A stretch of 64,000 nt of DNA from Quisquiliibacterium transsilvanicum (GCF_014202215.1 NZ_JACHGB010000002.1:248001-312000), one strand, 5' to 3'. Shown: positions 34,138-43,055, counted from the first letter of the stretch. A program made the numbers and translations. Notes: generated from the sequence alone by a model not told the origin.

Positions 34138-35604
34138 TTGCCGAACTCCCTCGCCGGTTTCGATGCCGCCGTCGCCGCGCTGCGCGCGCCGCCGGGTGTC
34201 GCCCTGTCGGTTCGCCTCGTCGAGGAGGAGTCGCGCACGCTGAGCGTGCTGCGCGGCGTGCTCCAGCCGCTGGCCTCGGTCGTGGACTGCGGCGCGATGG
34301 TCACCGCGTGGCTGCCGGGCGGCACCGGCTACTGCGCCACCGCCGACCTGCGCGCCGCAAGCCTGCAGGCGGCGACCGACCGGGCGGTCGAATGGGCGCG
34401 CGTCTCGGCGCGCTCCGGGCTGCTCGACGGCATCCCCCTGCCGCGTCCGGAGGCGGCCGGCCTGCGCCGCGCGCCGCCGGGCTACGAGCCGCTGCCGCCG
34501 GACGGGGACCTGGCCGCGCTGCTGCATGACGAGGCTGCGGCCCTGCGCTGCGACGAGCGCATCGTCCACTGGTGCGCGACGCTGCGCATCGCCCGCAGCC
34601 GCCACCGCCTGCACTTCGACGGCAGCCTCGTGGCCGAGCAGGAGTCCATGCACGTCGAGCCGAACCTGGAGGCCACCGCGGCCAGCAGCGGGCGCGCGCA
34701 GACCCGCACGCTGGCCGGCCACTACAACGGTTTCTGCCAGCAGGGCGGCTTCGAGGTGATCCGCAGCTCCGGTCTGCCGGGCGGCGGCCGGCGTGTGGGC
34801 GACGAGGCGCTGCAGCTGCTCGCGGCGCCCAACTGCCCGTCGGGCCGCATGTCGCTGCTGCTGATGCCTGACCAGATGATGCTGCAGATCCACGAGTCGA
34901 TCGGCCATCCGCTGGAGCTGGACCGCATCCTGGGCGACGAGCGCAATTTCGCCGGCGGCAGCTTCGTGACGCCCGCGATGTTCGGCAGCTATCGCTACGG
35001 CTCGGAGCTGCTGAACGTCAGCGTCGATCCCGCCCGCGAGTCTTCATTCGCCGGCTGCGCGGCCGACGACGAGGGCATGCAGGCGCGCCGCGTGATGCTG
35101 ATCGAGCACGGCCTGCTGCTGCGTCCGCTGGGTGGCGCGCTGTCGCAGGCCCGCGCGCGCGCCGAGGGTTTCGCGCTCGACGCGGCCGGCACCGCGCGCG
35201 CCAGCGGCTGGCATCGCGCGCCGATCGACCGGATGGCCAACCTCGACGTCGAGCCGGGCGACACGCCGCTGGCGGAGATGATCGCCGGCGTGGAGCGGGG
35301 CGTGCTGATGCGCACCAACGCGTCCTGGTCGATCGACGACTCGCGCAACAAGTTCCAGTTCGGCTGCGAATGGGGCCAGCTGATCGAGGACGGCCGGCTG
35401 GGCGCGGCGGTGCGCAATCCCAACTACCGCGGCGTGTCGGCGACCTTCTGGCGCAGCCTGTCTCGGGTCGGCGACCGCGACAGCTTCGAGGTGATGGGCA
35501 CGCCGTATTGCGGGAAGGGCGAACCGGGGCAGATCGTCCGCGTGGGGCACTCAGCGCCGGCCTGTCTGTTCGACGGGGTCGAAGTGTTCGGCGCGGAGGG
35601 CTGA
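34138..35604 (+). CDS. TldD-like metalloprotease
   Basis: A 488-residue member of the TldD/PmbA family. The zinc-binding motif HESIGH occurs in LQIHESIGHPLELDR (about residues 257-271), as in TldD. Other blocks are YNGFCQQGGFEVI and TPYCGKGEPGQ near the C-terminus. TldD-TldE complexes cleave unfolded or modified peptides, including leader peptides. The TTG at 34138 follows GAGGA at fair spacing and gives a normal length. The stop overlaps the start of the PmbA-like gene (TGATG), as expected for a heterodimer. It is probably a paralogue of the housekeeping tldD and not its orthologue (inference). Confidence 0.82.
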   Translation: MPNSLAGFDAAVAALRAPPGVALSVRLVEEESRTLSVLRGVLQPLASVVDCGAMVTAWLPGGTGYCATADLRAASLQAATDRAVEWARVSARSGLLDGIPLPRPEAAGLRRAPPGYEPLPPDGDLAALLHDEAAALRCDERIVHWCATLRIARSRHRLHFDGSLVAEQESMHVEPNLEATAASSGRAQTRTLAGHYNGFCQQGGFEVIRSSGLPGGGRRVGDEALQLLAAPNCPSGRMSLLLMPDQMMLQIHESIGHPLELDRILGDERNFAGGSFVTPAMFGSYRYGSELLNVSVDPARESSFAGCAADDEGMQARRVMLIEHGLLLRPLGGALSQARARAEGFALDAAGTARASGWHRAPIDRMANLDVEPGDTPLAEMIAGVERGVLMRTNASWSIDDSRNKFQFGCEWGQLIEDGRLGAAVRNPNYRGVSATFWRSLSRVGDRDSFEVMGTPYCGKGEPGQIVRVGHSAPACLFDGVEVFGAEG

Positions 35605-36938
35605 TGGCGGCGGGCCTCAGGGATCAATACCTGCCGGCGCTGGACGCGGTGCGCGCGGCGGCGCGCCCGGGAGAGACCAGCGCCGGCTGGCTCGCCGCGG
35701 AGCGCTCCGACTTCGTCCGCTTCAACCGGGGGCGGGTGCGCCAGTGCGGCACAGTGGAGCGGGCCACGCTCGAACTGCGGCTGATCGCCGGCGACCGCCA
35801 GGCGCGGCGCACGCTCACCCTCTGCGGCGTGGCCGCCGAGGACCGGGCGCGCGTCGCTGCGGGCTTCGATTGGCTGCGCGCAGCGATCGGCCGCAGCGGC
35901 CCGGACCCCTGGCTCTGCTTCTCGCCGGTGCCTTCGGCCAGCCTTGCGCTCGAGCGCGCGCTGCTGCCGGGCGCCGACGAAGCGGTCGACGCGGTGCGCG
36001 CGGCCGCCGGCGACGCGGACCTGGTCGGCTTCCATGCCAGCGGCCCGCTGGCGCGCGGCTTCGCCAGCAGCCTCGGGCATGCGCACTGGCACGAGGCCGA
36101 TGCCTGGTTCTTCGATCATTCGATCCACGTGGGCGAAGGGCAGGCGGTGAAAGCCACGCTGGCCGGCGGTGACTGGTCGGCCCAGCGCGTGGCCGGCTCG
36201 GTGCGCGACGCGCGGGCCCAGGCGGCGCTGCTGCGCCGGCCCGCGCTGCAACTCGCTCCCGGCAGCCATCGCAGCTACCTGGCGCCCGCCGCGGTGGCCG
36301 AGCTGCTCGGGCTGCTGGCCTGGGACGGCTTCTCGGCGCGGGCGCATCGCAGCGGCCATGCGTCGCTCGCGCGGCTGCGCTCGGGCGCTGCGGCGCTGGA
36401 TGCGCGGGTGCGCATTGCCGAGGACCTCGCGCAGGCCCGGGCGCCGCGCTTCCAGGCCGACGGCTTCACCCGCCCCGCGCGCGCGGCGCTGGTGGACGGC
36501 GGACGCTTCGACGGCTGGCTGGTGTCGCCGCGCAGCGGCCGCGAGTTCGGCCTGGACGACAACGGCGCGGCGGACGCCGAGTGCCCCGAGGCGCTGTCGA
36601 TGGCCGGCGGCGGGCTGCCGGGCGCGCAGGCGCTGGCGCGGCTTGGCACCGGCGTGGCGATCGGCAATCTCTGGTACCTGAACTTCTCTGACCGCGAGGC
36701 CTGCCGGATCACCGGAATGACCCGCTTCGCGAGCTTCTGGGTGGAGGACGGCGTAGCGGTGGCGCCGATCGCACCGATGCGCTTCGACGACAGCGTCTAC
36801 CGGATGCTGGGCGAAGCGCTCGAGGACCTGACGTCGGAGGCAGTGCCGATCCCGGACACCGACAGCTACGAGGGCCGGCGCTCCGGTTCAATCACCGCGC
36901 CGGGCGCGCTGCTGTCGGGGCTGGCGCTGACCTTGTAG
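35604..36938 (+). CDS. PmbA/TldE-like subunit
   Basis: A 444-residue TldD/PmbA-family protein without the HExxxH zinc motif, as in TldE/PmbA, which forms a heterodimer with TldD. Recognisable blocks are VGFHASGPLARGFASSLGHAHW, FTRPARAALVDGGRFDGWLVSPRSGREFGLDDNGA and GVAIGNLWYLNFSDREACRITGMTRF. Translation is coupled to the TldD-like gene by TGATG. Substrate unknown; no small peptide gene with an obvious leader was found between 33.4 and 37 kb. Confidence 0.82.
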   Translation: MAAGLRDQYLPALDAVRAAARPGETSAGWLAAERSDFVRFNRGRVRQCGTVERATLELRLIAGDRQARRTLTLCGVAAEDRARVAAGFDWLRAAIGRSGPDPWLCFSPVPSASLALERALLPGADEAVDAVRAAAGDADLVGFHASGPLARGFASSLGHAHWHEADAWFFDHSIHVGEGQAVKATLAGGDWSAQRVAGSVRDARAQAALLRRPALQLAPGSHRSYLAPAAVAELLGLLAWDGFSARAHRSGHASLARLRSGAAALDARVRIAEDLAQARAPRFQADGFTRPARAALVDGGRFDGWLVSPRSGREFGLDDNGAADAECPEALSMAGGGLPGAQALARLGTGVAIGNLWYLNFSDREACRITGMTRFASFWVEDGVAVAPIAPMRFDDSVYRMLGEALEDLTSEAVPIPDTDSYEGRRSGSITAPGALLSGLALTL

Positions 36939-37035
36939 CGCAATGGAACCGGGGCCCGCCGCCCTCGGCCTGGCCGGACTCGCGCTCCGATAGACTCCCC
37001 GCACACGCTCATGAGAACAGAAGAGGAGACAGACC

Positions 37036-38562
37036 GTGTCCGTTCGCGCCTATGACTGGATCGCGCATCATGCCCGCAACGCCGGAGACGACAGCGCCGC
37101 CGTCGACCTGCACGAGAACCGGCGGCTGAGCTATCGCGAGCTCGACCGCCGCGTCGCGCGGCTGGCGGCCTGGCTGCGCGAGGCGGGCGTCGCGCGAGGC
37201 GATCGCGCGGCGATCCTGGCGCAGAACTGCACCGACTATTTCGAGCTGCAGTTCGCCTGTCAGCGGCTGGGCGCCATTTTCGTCCCGCTCAACTGGCGGC
37301 TCACCGTGCCCGAGCTGCGCTTCATCGTGGGCGACGCCGCGCCGCGCGTGCTGATCCACGACCCCGAGTTCGCCGAGGCCGCGCACGCGCTGGCGCAGTC
37401 CGTCCAGGGGCTTGCGCTGCTGGCCCGCGGCGGCGCAGCCAGCGACTACGAACGCGCGCTGGCTTCGGTCGAGCCGCTGGCCGCCGAGGCCTGCGAGCCC
37501 GTCACGCACGACGACGTCTCCACCATCATGTACACCTCGGGGACCACCGGTCATCCCAAGGGCGCGATGATCACCCACGGGATGACCTTCTGGAACGTGG
37601 TCAACCTGGGCATGCCCGCGGAGATCGGCTACAACACCGTGTTCCTCGCGGTGCTGCCGCTGTTCCACACCGGCGGGTTGAACTGCTATTCCAACCCGGT
37701 GTTCCATGCCGGTGGCCAGGTGATCGTGCAGCGCGCCTTCGAACCCGGCGAGGCCCTGCGGATGATCGCCGACCCCGCGCTCGGGCTCACCCACTTCTTC
37801 GGGGTGCCGGCGCACTTCCAGTTCCTGCTCCAGCATCCGGACTTCGATCGCACCGACCTGTCGCAGCTGCGCGTGGCGGGCGTCGGCGGCGCGCCGATGC
37901 CGGTGCCGCTGCTGCAGGCCTGGCAGGCCCGCGGCGTGCCGGTGATCCAGGGCTACGGGATGACCGAGACCAGCCCCAGCGTGCTGTGCCTCGACCGGCG
38001 CGACGCGGTGCGCAAGGTGGGCTCGGCCGGCAAGCCCGTGCTGCACACCGAAACGCGGATCGTCGACGAGCAGGGCCGCGACGTTGCGCCCGGCGAGATG
38101 GGCGAGCTCTGGGTGCGCGGCCCCAACGTCACTCCCGGCTACTGGAACCGGCCCGAGGCCAACAAGGCCTCGTTCACCGACGGCTGGCTGCACACCGGCG
38201 ACGCGGCCCGGGTCGACGAAGAGGGCTACTACTACATCGTCGACCGCACCAAGGACATGTACATCTCCGGCGGCGAGAACGTCTATCCGGCCGAGGTGGA
38301 GAGCGTGCTCTACCAGATCCCGCAGTTGGCCGAGGCGGCGATCATCGGCGTGCCGGACGAGCGCTGGGGGGAGGTGGGCAAGGCGATCGTCGCGGTCAAG
38401 CCCGGGCAGGCGCTCACCGAGGAGCAGATCCTCGACCACTGCCGCGAGAACCTCGCGCGCTTCAAGCTGCCGCGCTACGTGGAGTTCGTCGAGGCGCTGC
38501 CGCGCACGGCCTCGGGCAAGGTGCACAAGCCGACGCTGCGGCAGTCCTACGGCGGGAAGTAG
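37036..38562 (+). CDS. AMP-dependent acyl-CoA synthetase
   Basis: A 508-residue ANL-family ligase: IMYTSGTTGHPKGAM (P-loop), VLPLFHTGGLN, GYGMTETSP, LHTGDAARVDEEGYYYIVDRTKDMYISGGENVYPAEVE and the catalytic Lys in TASGKVHKPTLRQ. It forms acyl-CoA from a carboxylic acid, probably a fatty or aromatic acid. A GTG start at 37036 follows AGAGGAGA, a strong ribosome-binding site. It stands alone between the PmbA-like gene and convergent exbD; 36939-37035 may hold its promoter (TAGACT near 36992). Confidence 0.9.
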   Translation: MSVRAYDWIAHHARNAGDDSAAVDLHENRRLSYRELDRRVARLAAWLREAGVARGDRAAILAQNCTDYFELQFACQRLGAIFVPLNWRLTVPELRFIVGDAAPRVLIHDPEFAEAAHALAQSVQGLALLARGGAASDYERALASVEPLAAEACEPVTHDDVSTIMYTSGTTGHPKGAMITHGMTFWNVVNLGMPAEIGYNTVFLAVLPLFHTGGLNCYSNPVFHAGGQVIVQRAFEPGEALRMIADPALGLTHFFGVPAHFQFLLQHPDFDRTDLSQLRVAGVGGAPMPVPLLQAWQARGVPVIQGYGMTETSPSVLCLDRRDAVRKVGSAGKPVLHTETRIVDEQGRDVAPGEMGELWVRGPNVTPGYWNRPEANKASFTDGWLHTGDAARVDEEGYYYIVDRTKDMYISGGENVYPAEVESVLYQIPQLAEAAIIGVPDERWGEVGKAIVAVKPGQALTEEQILDHCRENLARFKLPRYVEFVEALPRTASGKVHKPTLRQSYGGK

Positions 38563-38631
38563 CCGCCGGCGGACCCGCCCGCGCGGCGCGGATGCGTCCC
38601 GCTGTGGCCGGCGGGTTCGGCCTGCGGCGGC

Positions 38632-39057
38632 CTAGCGTCGCTGAGCCGGCTCGGTCACGAAGCCGATCTTCCCGATGCCCGCCCGCTGGGCGCTGCCCAT
38701 CACCTCCGCGATGCGCTGGTAGCGGGTGTCGCGGTCGGCGCGCAGATGCAGCTCCGGCTGGGGCTTGCGCTGCGCCGCCTCGGCAAGCCGCATGGCGAGC
38801 GCCTGCAGGTCGGCCACCGGCTCGCCGTCCCAGAACAGCGCATCCGAGGCATCGATCGACAGCGTCACGGTGCCGGGCTTCTCGGTGCTGGCGGGCGCGT
38901 CCGCCTTCGGCAGGTCGAGCCGGATGGCGTTGGTCAGCAGCGGCGCGGTGATGATGAAGATCACCAGCAGCACCAGCATCACGTCCACCAGCGGCGTGGT
39001 GTTGATCTCGGCCATCGGCTGGCCGCTGCCGCGCTGGTCGAATCCTCCGAAGGCCAT
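38632..39057 (-). CDS. exbD: ExbD/TolR-family protein
   Basis: A 141-residue inner-membrane protein with one N-terminal helix. AEINTTPLVDVMLVLLVIFIIT contains the essential Asp of ExbD/TolR, and a periplasmic domain follows (PQPELHLRADRDTRYQRIAEVMGSAQRAGIGKIGFVTEP). With ExbB it converts proton flow into TonB movement. It is the third gene of tonB-exbB-exbD, 15 bp after exbB. Confidence 0.9.
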   Translation of the reverse strand: MAFGGFDQRGSGQPMAEINTTPLVDVMLVLLVIFIITAPLLTNAIRLDLPKADAPASTEKPGTVTLSIDASDALFWDGEPVADLQALAMRLAEAAQRKPQPELHLRADRDTRYQRIAEVMGSAQRAGIGKIGFVTEPAQRR

Positions 39058-39072
39058 GGTGTCGTCCCCCGC

Positions 39073-39819
39073 TCAGTTGCCGACGGTCTGGGTGGGCTTG
39101 CCCGGCGGGACCACGCCGGTGCGCAGGCTGTCGGCGCCGCCGTCGCCCATCCGCCGGCCGGTGGTGACCAGTGCGAGCAGGTCATGCGCGAAGCCGTCGA
39201 GCTCGGCCAGCGTCAGCCGGTTGACCCGCGTGAAGGCGTTGTAGGCGAGCACCGCCGGAATTGCGACCGCCAGGCCCGCCGCAGTCATGATCAGCGCCTC
39301 GCCGACCGGGCCGGCGACCCGGTCGATCTGCACCTGACCGTCGCCGGCGATCGCGAGCAGCGCGTGGTAGATCCCCCAGACGGTGCCGAGCAGACCCACG
39401 AAGGGCGCGGTGCTGCCCACCGAAGCGAGCAGGGTGAGCCCGCTCTCCAGGCGACTAGAGACCTGGTTGATCTCCTGGCGCAGCGAGCGCGTGACCAGCT
39501 CGGTGCGGTCGATCGAGGCGGCCAGCGAGGCCGCCGGCTGCACGCTGGCGGCCTGCCTGGCCCGCTCGGCCAGGGGGAAGAACACCGCCTCCGGATCGGC
39601 CGGCTTCAGCGTGGCGATCGCCTCGTCCAGGGTGCGCGCCTCCCAGAACCGTTCGAGCGCGGCGCGCGCGCCCTTGCGCAGCCGCCAGGCGCTCCAGGCC
39701 TTCGACAGGATGAAGTACCAGCTGAGCACCGACATGGCCAGCAGCAGCCAGGCGGTGCCGTGCGTGACCGCGTCACCCGCCTCCCAGAAATGCATCAGGC
39801 CGAGCGCGCGTTCATCCAT
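39073..39819 (-). CDS. exbB: ExbB/TolQ-family proton-channel protein
   Basis: A 248-residue membrane protein with three helices. TM1 is at about 15-38 (WLLLAMSVLSWYFIL). TM2 and TM3 carry the family pattern LLASVGSTAPFVGLLGTVWGIYHAL and PVGEALIMTAAGLAVAIPAVLAYNAF. It forms the pentameric channel that drives TonB. It lies 3 nt after tonB and 15 nt before exbD. Confidence 0.9.
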   Translation of the reverse strand: MDERALGLMHFWEAGDAVTHGTAWLLLAMSVLSWYFILSKAWSAWRLRKGARAALERFWEARTLDEAIATLKPADPEAVFFPLAERARQAASVQPAASLAASIDRTELVTRSLRQEINQVSSRLESGLTLLASVGSTAPFVGLLGTVWGIYHALLAIAGDGQVQIDRVAGPVGEALIMTAAGLAVAIPAVLAYNAFTRVNRLTLAELDGFAHDLLALVTTGRRMGDGGADSLRTGVVPPGKPTQTVGN

Positions 39820-39822
39820 CGT

Positions 39823-40620
39823 TCAGTTCTCCAGCTTGAAGACCCATTTCCAGTCCTGGTACCACTCGGGCACCGGCCTGCCATCGACCGTGGCCGGACG
39901 GAAGCGCCATTTTTTCACAGTGTCGATCGCTGTGCGGTCCAGCAGCTGCGATCCGCTGGACTTGCGCAGCCGCACCTCGAGCACGCTGCCGTCGGCGCCG
40001 ACGTGGATGTCCAGCCTCACCTCGCCCTGGTCGCCCATCCTGCGCGCCATTGCGGGATAGGGCGGCGGGGCGTTGCCAGACCAGCTGGCGTCCAGCCGGG
40101 GGCCGGCGCGCTGGGGCCCTGCGGAGGGCGCTGCGGGGGGTGCGGGCGAAGGCGCCGCCGGCGCGGCGGGCGCGTTCGGGGCTGCGGCAGCGGGGCCTGG
40201 GCTTGGACCTGCCGCGGGCTGGCCGGGCGCAGGCGTCGTGTCCACGGCAGGCGCTTTCGGTGTTCCAGGCGCATCGACAGCCGGTGCGGCCGGGACCTGG
40301 TCGGGAATGGGTCTTGGCGCCGGCGCCTTCGGCGCCGGGGCGGGCCTGGGAACGGGCTTTGGCGGCGGCGGTTTCGGCGGCGCAGGTCTGGGCGCAGGCA
40401 GTGCGGGCGCAGGCGGTGGCGGGGCGGGCAGTGGTGACGCGGGCGGCGAAGCTGGCGCAGCCGCCGGGCGCGGCTGTTCAGGCGCGGGAATCAGCACCAC
40501 CTCCACCGGGCGCACCGGAACACGCACCGGCTGCTGGCCGGCCAGCGTGACCGCCGCAGCCACCATCGCCGCGTGCAGTGCCAGGCTGCCGCCGGCCGCC
40601 ACCCAACGCCGCTGCTCCAT
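39823..40620 (-). CDS. tonB: TonB energy-transducing protein
   Basis: A 265-residue protein: an N-terminal membrane helix (about 10-28, AAGGSLALHAAMVAAAVTLA), a long Pro/Ala-rich [17 protein letters not shown] region (40-175) and a C-terminal TonB domain (PPYPAMARRMGDQGEVRLDIHVGADGSV, then SSGSQLLDRTAIDTVKKWRFRPATVDGRPV). It links ExbBD to receptors such as BtuB. The ATG at 40620 lies 7 nt after a TATAAT box with no ribosome-binding site, so translation may be leaderless. It is divergent from the ChaN lipoprotein gene. Confidence 0.9.
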   Translation of the reverse strand: MEQRRWVAAGGSLALHAAMVAAAVTLAGQQPVRVPVRPVEVVLIPAPEQPRPAAAPASPPASPLPAPPPPAPALPAPRPAPPKPPPPKPVPRPAPAPKAPAPRPIPDQVPAAPAVDAPGTPKAPAVDTTPAPGQPAAGPSPGPAAAAPNAPAAPAAPSPAPPAAPSAGPQRAGPRLDASWSGNAPPPYPAMARRMGDQGEVRLDIHVGADGSVLEVRLRKSSGSQLLDRTAIDTVKKWRFRPATVDGRPVPEWYQDWKWVFKLEN

Positions 40621-40627
40621 CGGTGCA

Positions 40628-40633
40628 ATTATA
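40628..40633 (-). promoter_or_regulatory. tonB -10 box, 7 nt from the start codon
   Basis: A perfect TATAAT on the minus strand, then 7 nt, then the tonB ATG. Transcription would begin at or next to the start codon. No good -35 match is seen at 16-18 bp, and no classic Fur box is visible in 40621-40685. Confidence 0.5.
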
Positions 40634-40685
40634 GGGACCGGTTGCGCCCGCCGCGGGAGGGCCGCCAAGCTCACGGGAGTGCTTC

Positions 40686-41771
40686 GTGTTCCGGTTCGTC
40701 GTGGTCGCCTGCTGTCTGCCGCCCCTCCTGTTCGGCGCCTGCGCGCCGCTTGCAGCCGATGGTCCGCGCGGCGCCGATCCCGCGCTCGCCGTCGCCGCCC
40801 CGCGCGTCGCCAACGCGCACGTCGCCAATGCGCCCGTCGTCAACGCGCACGTCGCCAACGCGCCCGTCGTCAATGCGCCCGTCGCCAACCACGCCCGGCA
40901 GCCGACCCTGCCCGTCGACCGCGACGACGCGCCGCTGCCAGCGTCGCTGCGCAAGGTCCTCGAGACGCCGGGCGGCGTGGACGTCCTGCTGCTGGGGGAG
41001 ATTCACGACCATCCGATGCACCACCGGCTGCGCGCCCGCTGGCTGGGCGAGCTTTCCGGGCAGGGGCGTTTCGTGCTGGCGATCGAGCAGCTGGACGCCG
41101 ACCGCCAGCCCGCGCTGGACGAAGCGCGGCGGGAGGCGCAGCGCACCCAGGAGGCGGCGGGTGGCGCGGCGGGATCCGCCACCGATCGCGTCCCGGTGGT
41201 GGCGCAGTCCGCCGACCCGGCGCTGCGGATCGCACAGGCGGCGGGCTTCGATTCGCGCGGCTGGCACTGGCCGTTCTACGCGCCCTACGTCGAGCTCGCG
41301 CTGCGGCGCGGGCTGCCGCTGGTGGCTGCCAATCTGTCCAACGAGCAGGCGCGGCGCATCGCCCGCGGCGAGCCGCACCCGCTTGCTGGCGTGCTGCCGC
41401 CCGGCTGGGGCGCGACCGAGCGCGCTGCCATGGCTGCCGAAATCCGCGACGGGCACTGCGGGATGCTGCCCGAGTCCGCGATCGTGCCGATGGCCGCCGC
41501 GCAGGTGGCCCGCGACGCCCAGATGGCGCGCGCGCTGGTCGAGGCGCATCGCGCCAGCGGATTGCCGGTGGTGCTGCTCGCCGGCAATGGCCACGTCCGC
41601 GCGGATCTCGGCGTGCCGCGCCACCTGGCCGGGCTCATGCCGGGCGCCCGGGTGCTCTCGGTCGGATTCGTGGAGCCCGGCGGACCGCTGCCGGCCTTCG
41701 ACCTGGCGGTGCTCACCCCGGTCCACCCGCGTCCGGATCCCTGCGAGGCGATGCGCAGGTCGATGCGCTGA
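40686..41771 (+). CDS. ChaN-family haem-binding lipoprotein
   Basis: A 361-residue lipoprotein: signal with lipobox LFGAC (Cys19), a low-complexity stretch with six 5-residue repeats (VANAx, residues 41-70), then a ChaN domain with LLGEIHDHPMHHRLR, AIEQLDADRQP, GFDSRGWHWPFYAPYVELALRRGLPLVAANLSN and LLAGNGHVRADLGVPRHL. ChaN of Campylobacter binds haem and helps iron uptake; the same is inferred here from the divergent tonB operon. A GTG start at 40686 fits the signal peptide. The stop lies about 97 bp before the TAXI gene. Confidence 0.82.
   Translation: MFRFVVVACCLPPLLFGACAPLAADGPRGADPALAVAAPRVANAHVANAPVVNAHVANAPVVNAPVANHARQPTLPVDRDDAPLPASLRKVLETPGGVDVLLLGEIHDHPMHHRLRARWLGELSGQGRFVLAIEQLDADRQPALDEARREAQRTQEAAGGAAGSATDRVPVVAQSADPALRIAQAAGFDSRGWHWPFYAPYVELALRRGLPLVAANLSNEQARRIARGEPHPLAGVLPPGWGATERAAMAAEIRDGHCGMLPESAIVPMAAAQVARDAQMARALVEAHRASGLPVVLLAGNGHVRADLGVPRHLAGLMPGARVLSVGFVEPGGPLPAFDLAVLTPVHPRPDPCEAMRRSMR
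40806..40895. repeat. Six 15-bp repeats in the chaN-like gene
   Basis: Units of the form GTCGCCAACGCGCAC or GTCGTCAATGCGCCC run in frame and encode VANAH/VVNAP pentads just after the lipobox. They form a flexible spacer between the lipid anchor and the ChaN domain. Confidence 0.85.
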
Positions 41772-41867
41772 CCGGCTGAGGGATGACCCTTGCCGGGGCT
41801 TCCATGCGGTCGGCTCGCGCTGTAGGCTGGGCCACCCGCAACGGGACAAGAACAGGAGGAGACCCTG

Positions 41868-43019
41868 ATGAGGATGAACACGAAGATCGCTGCCGCGCTG
41901 GCCGCGGGGCTCATCGCAGGTGCTGCGGCGGCCCAGGAGCCCGCGCTGCCGGCCAGCATCACGCTGAGCGCCTACGACACCGGATCGAACGGATTCAACC
42001 AGGCGGTCGCGATCGGCGGCATGCTCAAGAAGCGCTACTCGACCGACGTGCGGGTGCTGCCGGCCGGCAACGACATCGCCCGCCTGGCGCCGCTGAAGGC
42101 GGGCCGGGCGAACGCATCGGCGATGGGCATCGGCACCTTCTTCGCGCAGGAGGGGGTGTTCGAGTTCGCCAACCCCGACTGGGGGCCGCAGGCGGTGCAG
42201 CTGATCCTGTCCTCGTCGAGCTGCAACGGCCAGTCGCTGGGCGCTGCCGCGGACGTCGGCATCAAGACGGCCGCCGACCTCAAGGGCAAGCGCGCCGGTT
42301 TCGTGGTCGGCTCGCCGGCGGTCAACCAGAGCATGCTGGCCTTCCTCGCGTTCGGCGGCTGGACGACCAAGGAGGTCAGGGCGGTCGAGTTCGCCAGCTA
42401 TGGCGCGATGATGAAGGGCGTCGTCAACGGCGAGATCGACCTGTTTTTCGCGTCGACGATCTCCGGCCTCACCAAGGAGATCGACAGCTCGCCGCGCGGC
42501 GTGATGTGGGTGCCGATGCCCGCCTCCGACACCGCCGGCTGGGAGCGGATGAAGAAGGTTGGCCCCTACTTCTACCCGCACAAGGCGACCTGCGGCCCGC
42601 AACTCAGCCCTGAGAAGCCGGTCGAGACCTCGGTCTATCCGTATCCGATCTTCATGGCCTACGCCTCGCAGGACACCGGCCTGATCCATGCGCTCACCCG
42701 GGCGATGCTGAAGCACTACGACGACTACAAGGATTCGGTCGCCGGCGTGGACGGACTCGAGGGCAAGCGCCAGAACCTGCAGTGGAGCATGCCCTACCAC
42801 GCAGGCGCGGTGAAGGCGCTGGCCGAGGCGGGCATCTGGAACGCCGCCGCCGACAAGCACAACCAGGGCCTGCTCAAGCGCCAGGCAGTGCTGGCCGCCG
42901 CCTGGAAGAGCTTCATCGCGACCAGGCCTCCGTCCGACAAGGACCAGTTCCGCGACGCCTGGATGAAGGCGCGGGCCGCGGCGCTGCGCGCCGACGGCCT
43001 GGACGTGCTGTTCGAGTGA
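41868..43019 (+). CDS. TAXI-family TRAP transporter solute-binding protein (orphan)
   Basis: A 383-residue periplasmic protein: signal peptide 1-22 (ending AAAQE), then a TAXI-type binding fold (TLSAYDTGSNGFNQAVAIGGMLKKRY, LPAGNDIARLAPLKAGRANASAMG, DLKGKRAGFVVGSPAVNQSMLAFL, YPYPIFMAYAS). An AGGAGGAGA ribosome-binding site precedes the ATG at 41868. The usual fused DctQM permease gene is not adjacent, so it must use a permease elsewhere. The ligand is unknown, probably a small carboxylic acid. Confidence 0.87.
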   Translation: MRMNTKIAAALAAGLIAGAAAAQEPALPASITLSAYDTGSNGFNQAVAIGGMLKKRYSTDVRVLPAGNDIARLAPLKAGRANASAMGIGTFFAQEGVFEFANPDWGPQAVQLILSSSSCNGQSLGAAADVGIKTAADLKGKRAGFVVGSPAVNQSMLAFLAFGGWTTKEVRAVEFASYGAMMKGVVNGEIDLFFASTISGLTKEIDSSPRGVMWVPMPASDTAGWERMKKVGPYFYPHKATCGPQLSPEKPVETSVYPYPIFMAYASQDTGLIHALTRAMLKHYDDYKDSVAGVDGLEGKRQNLQWSMPYHAGAVKALAEAGIWNAAADKHNQGLLKRQAVLAAAWKSFIATRPPSDKDQFRDAWMKARAAALRADGLDVLFE

Positions 43020-43029
43020 AGTCGAAGTC

Positions 43030-43055
43030 GCGCGGGCGCCTGCGGGCGCCCGCGC
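43030..43055. terminator. Strong GC hairpin between the TAXI gene and dapB
   Basis: A perfect 11-bp stem, GCGCGGGCGCC with GGCGCCCGCGC, and a 4-nt loop lie in the 49 bp between convergent stops. No U-tract. Probable bidirectional terminator. Confidence 0.55.

Noticed and set aside
40621..40685. Possible Fur box between tonB and the ChaN gene.
   Set aside because: The only AT-rich segment is the TATAAT itself; there is no GATAAT-type repeat.
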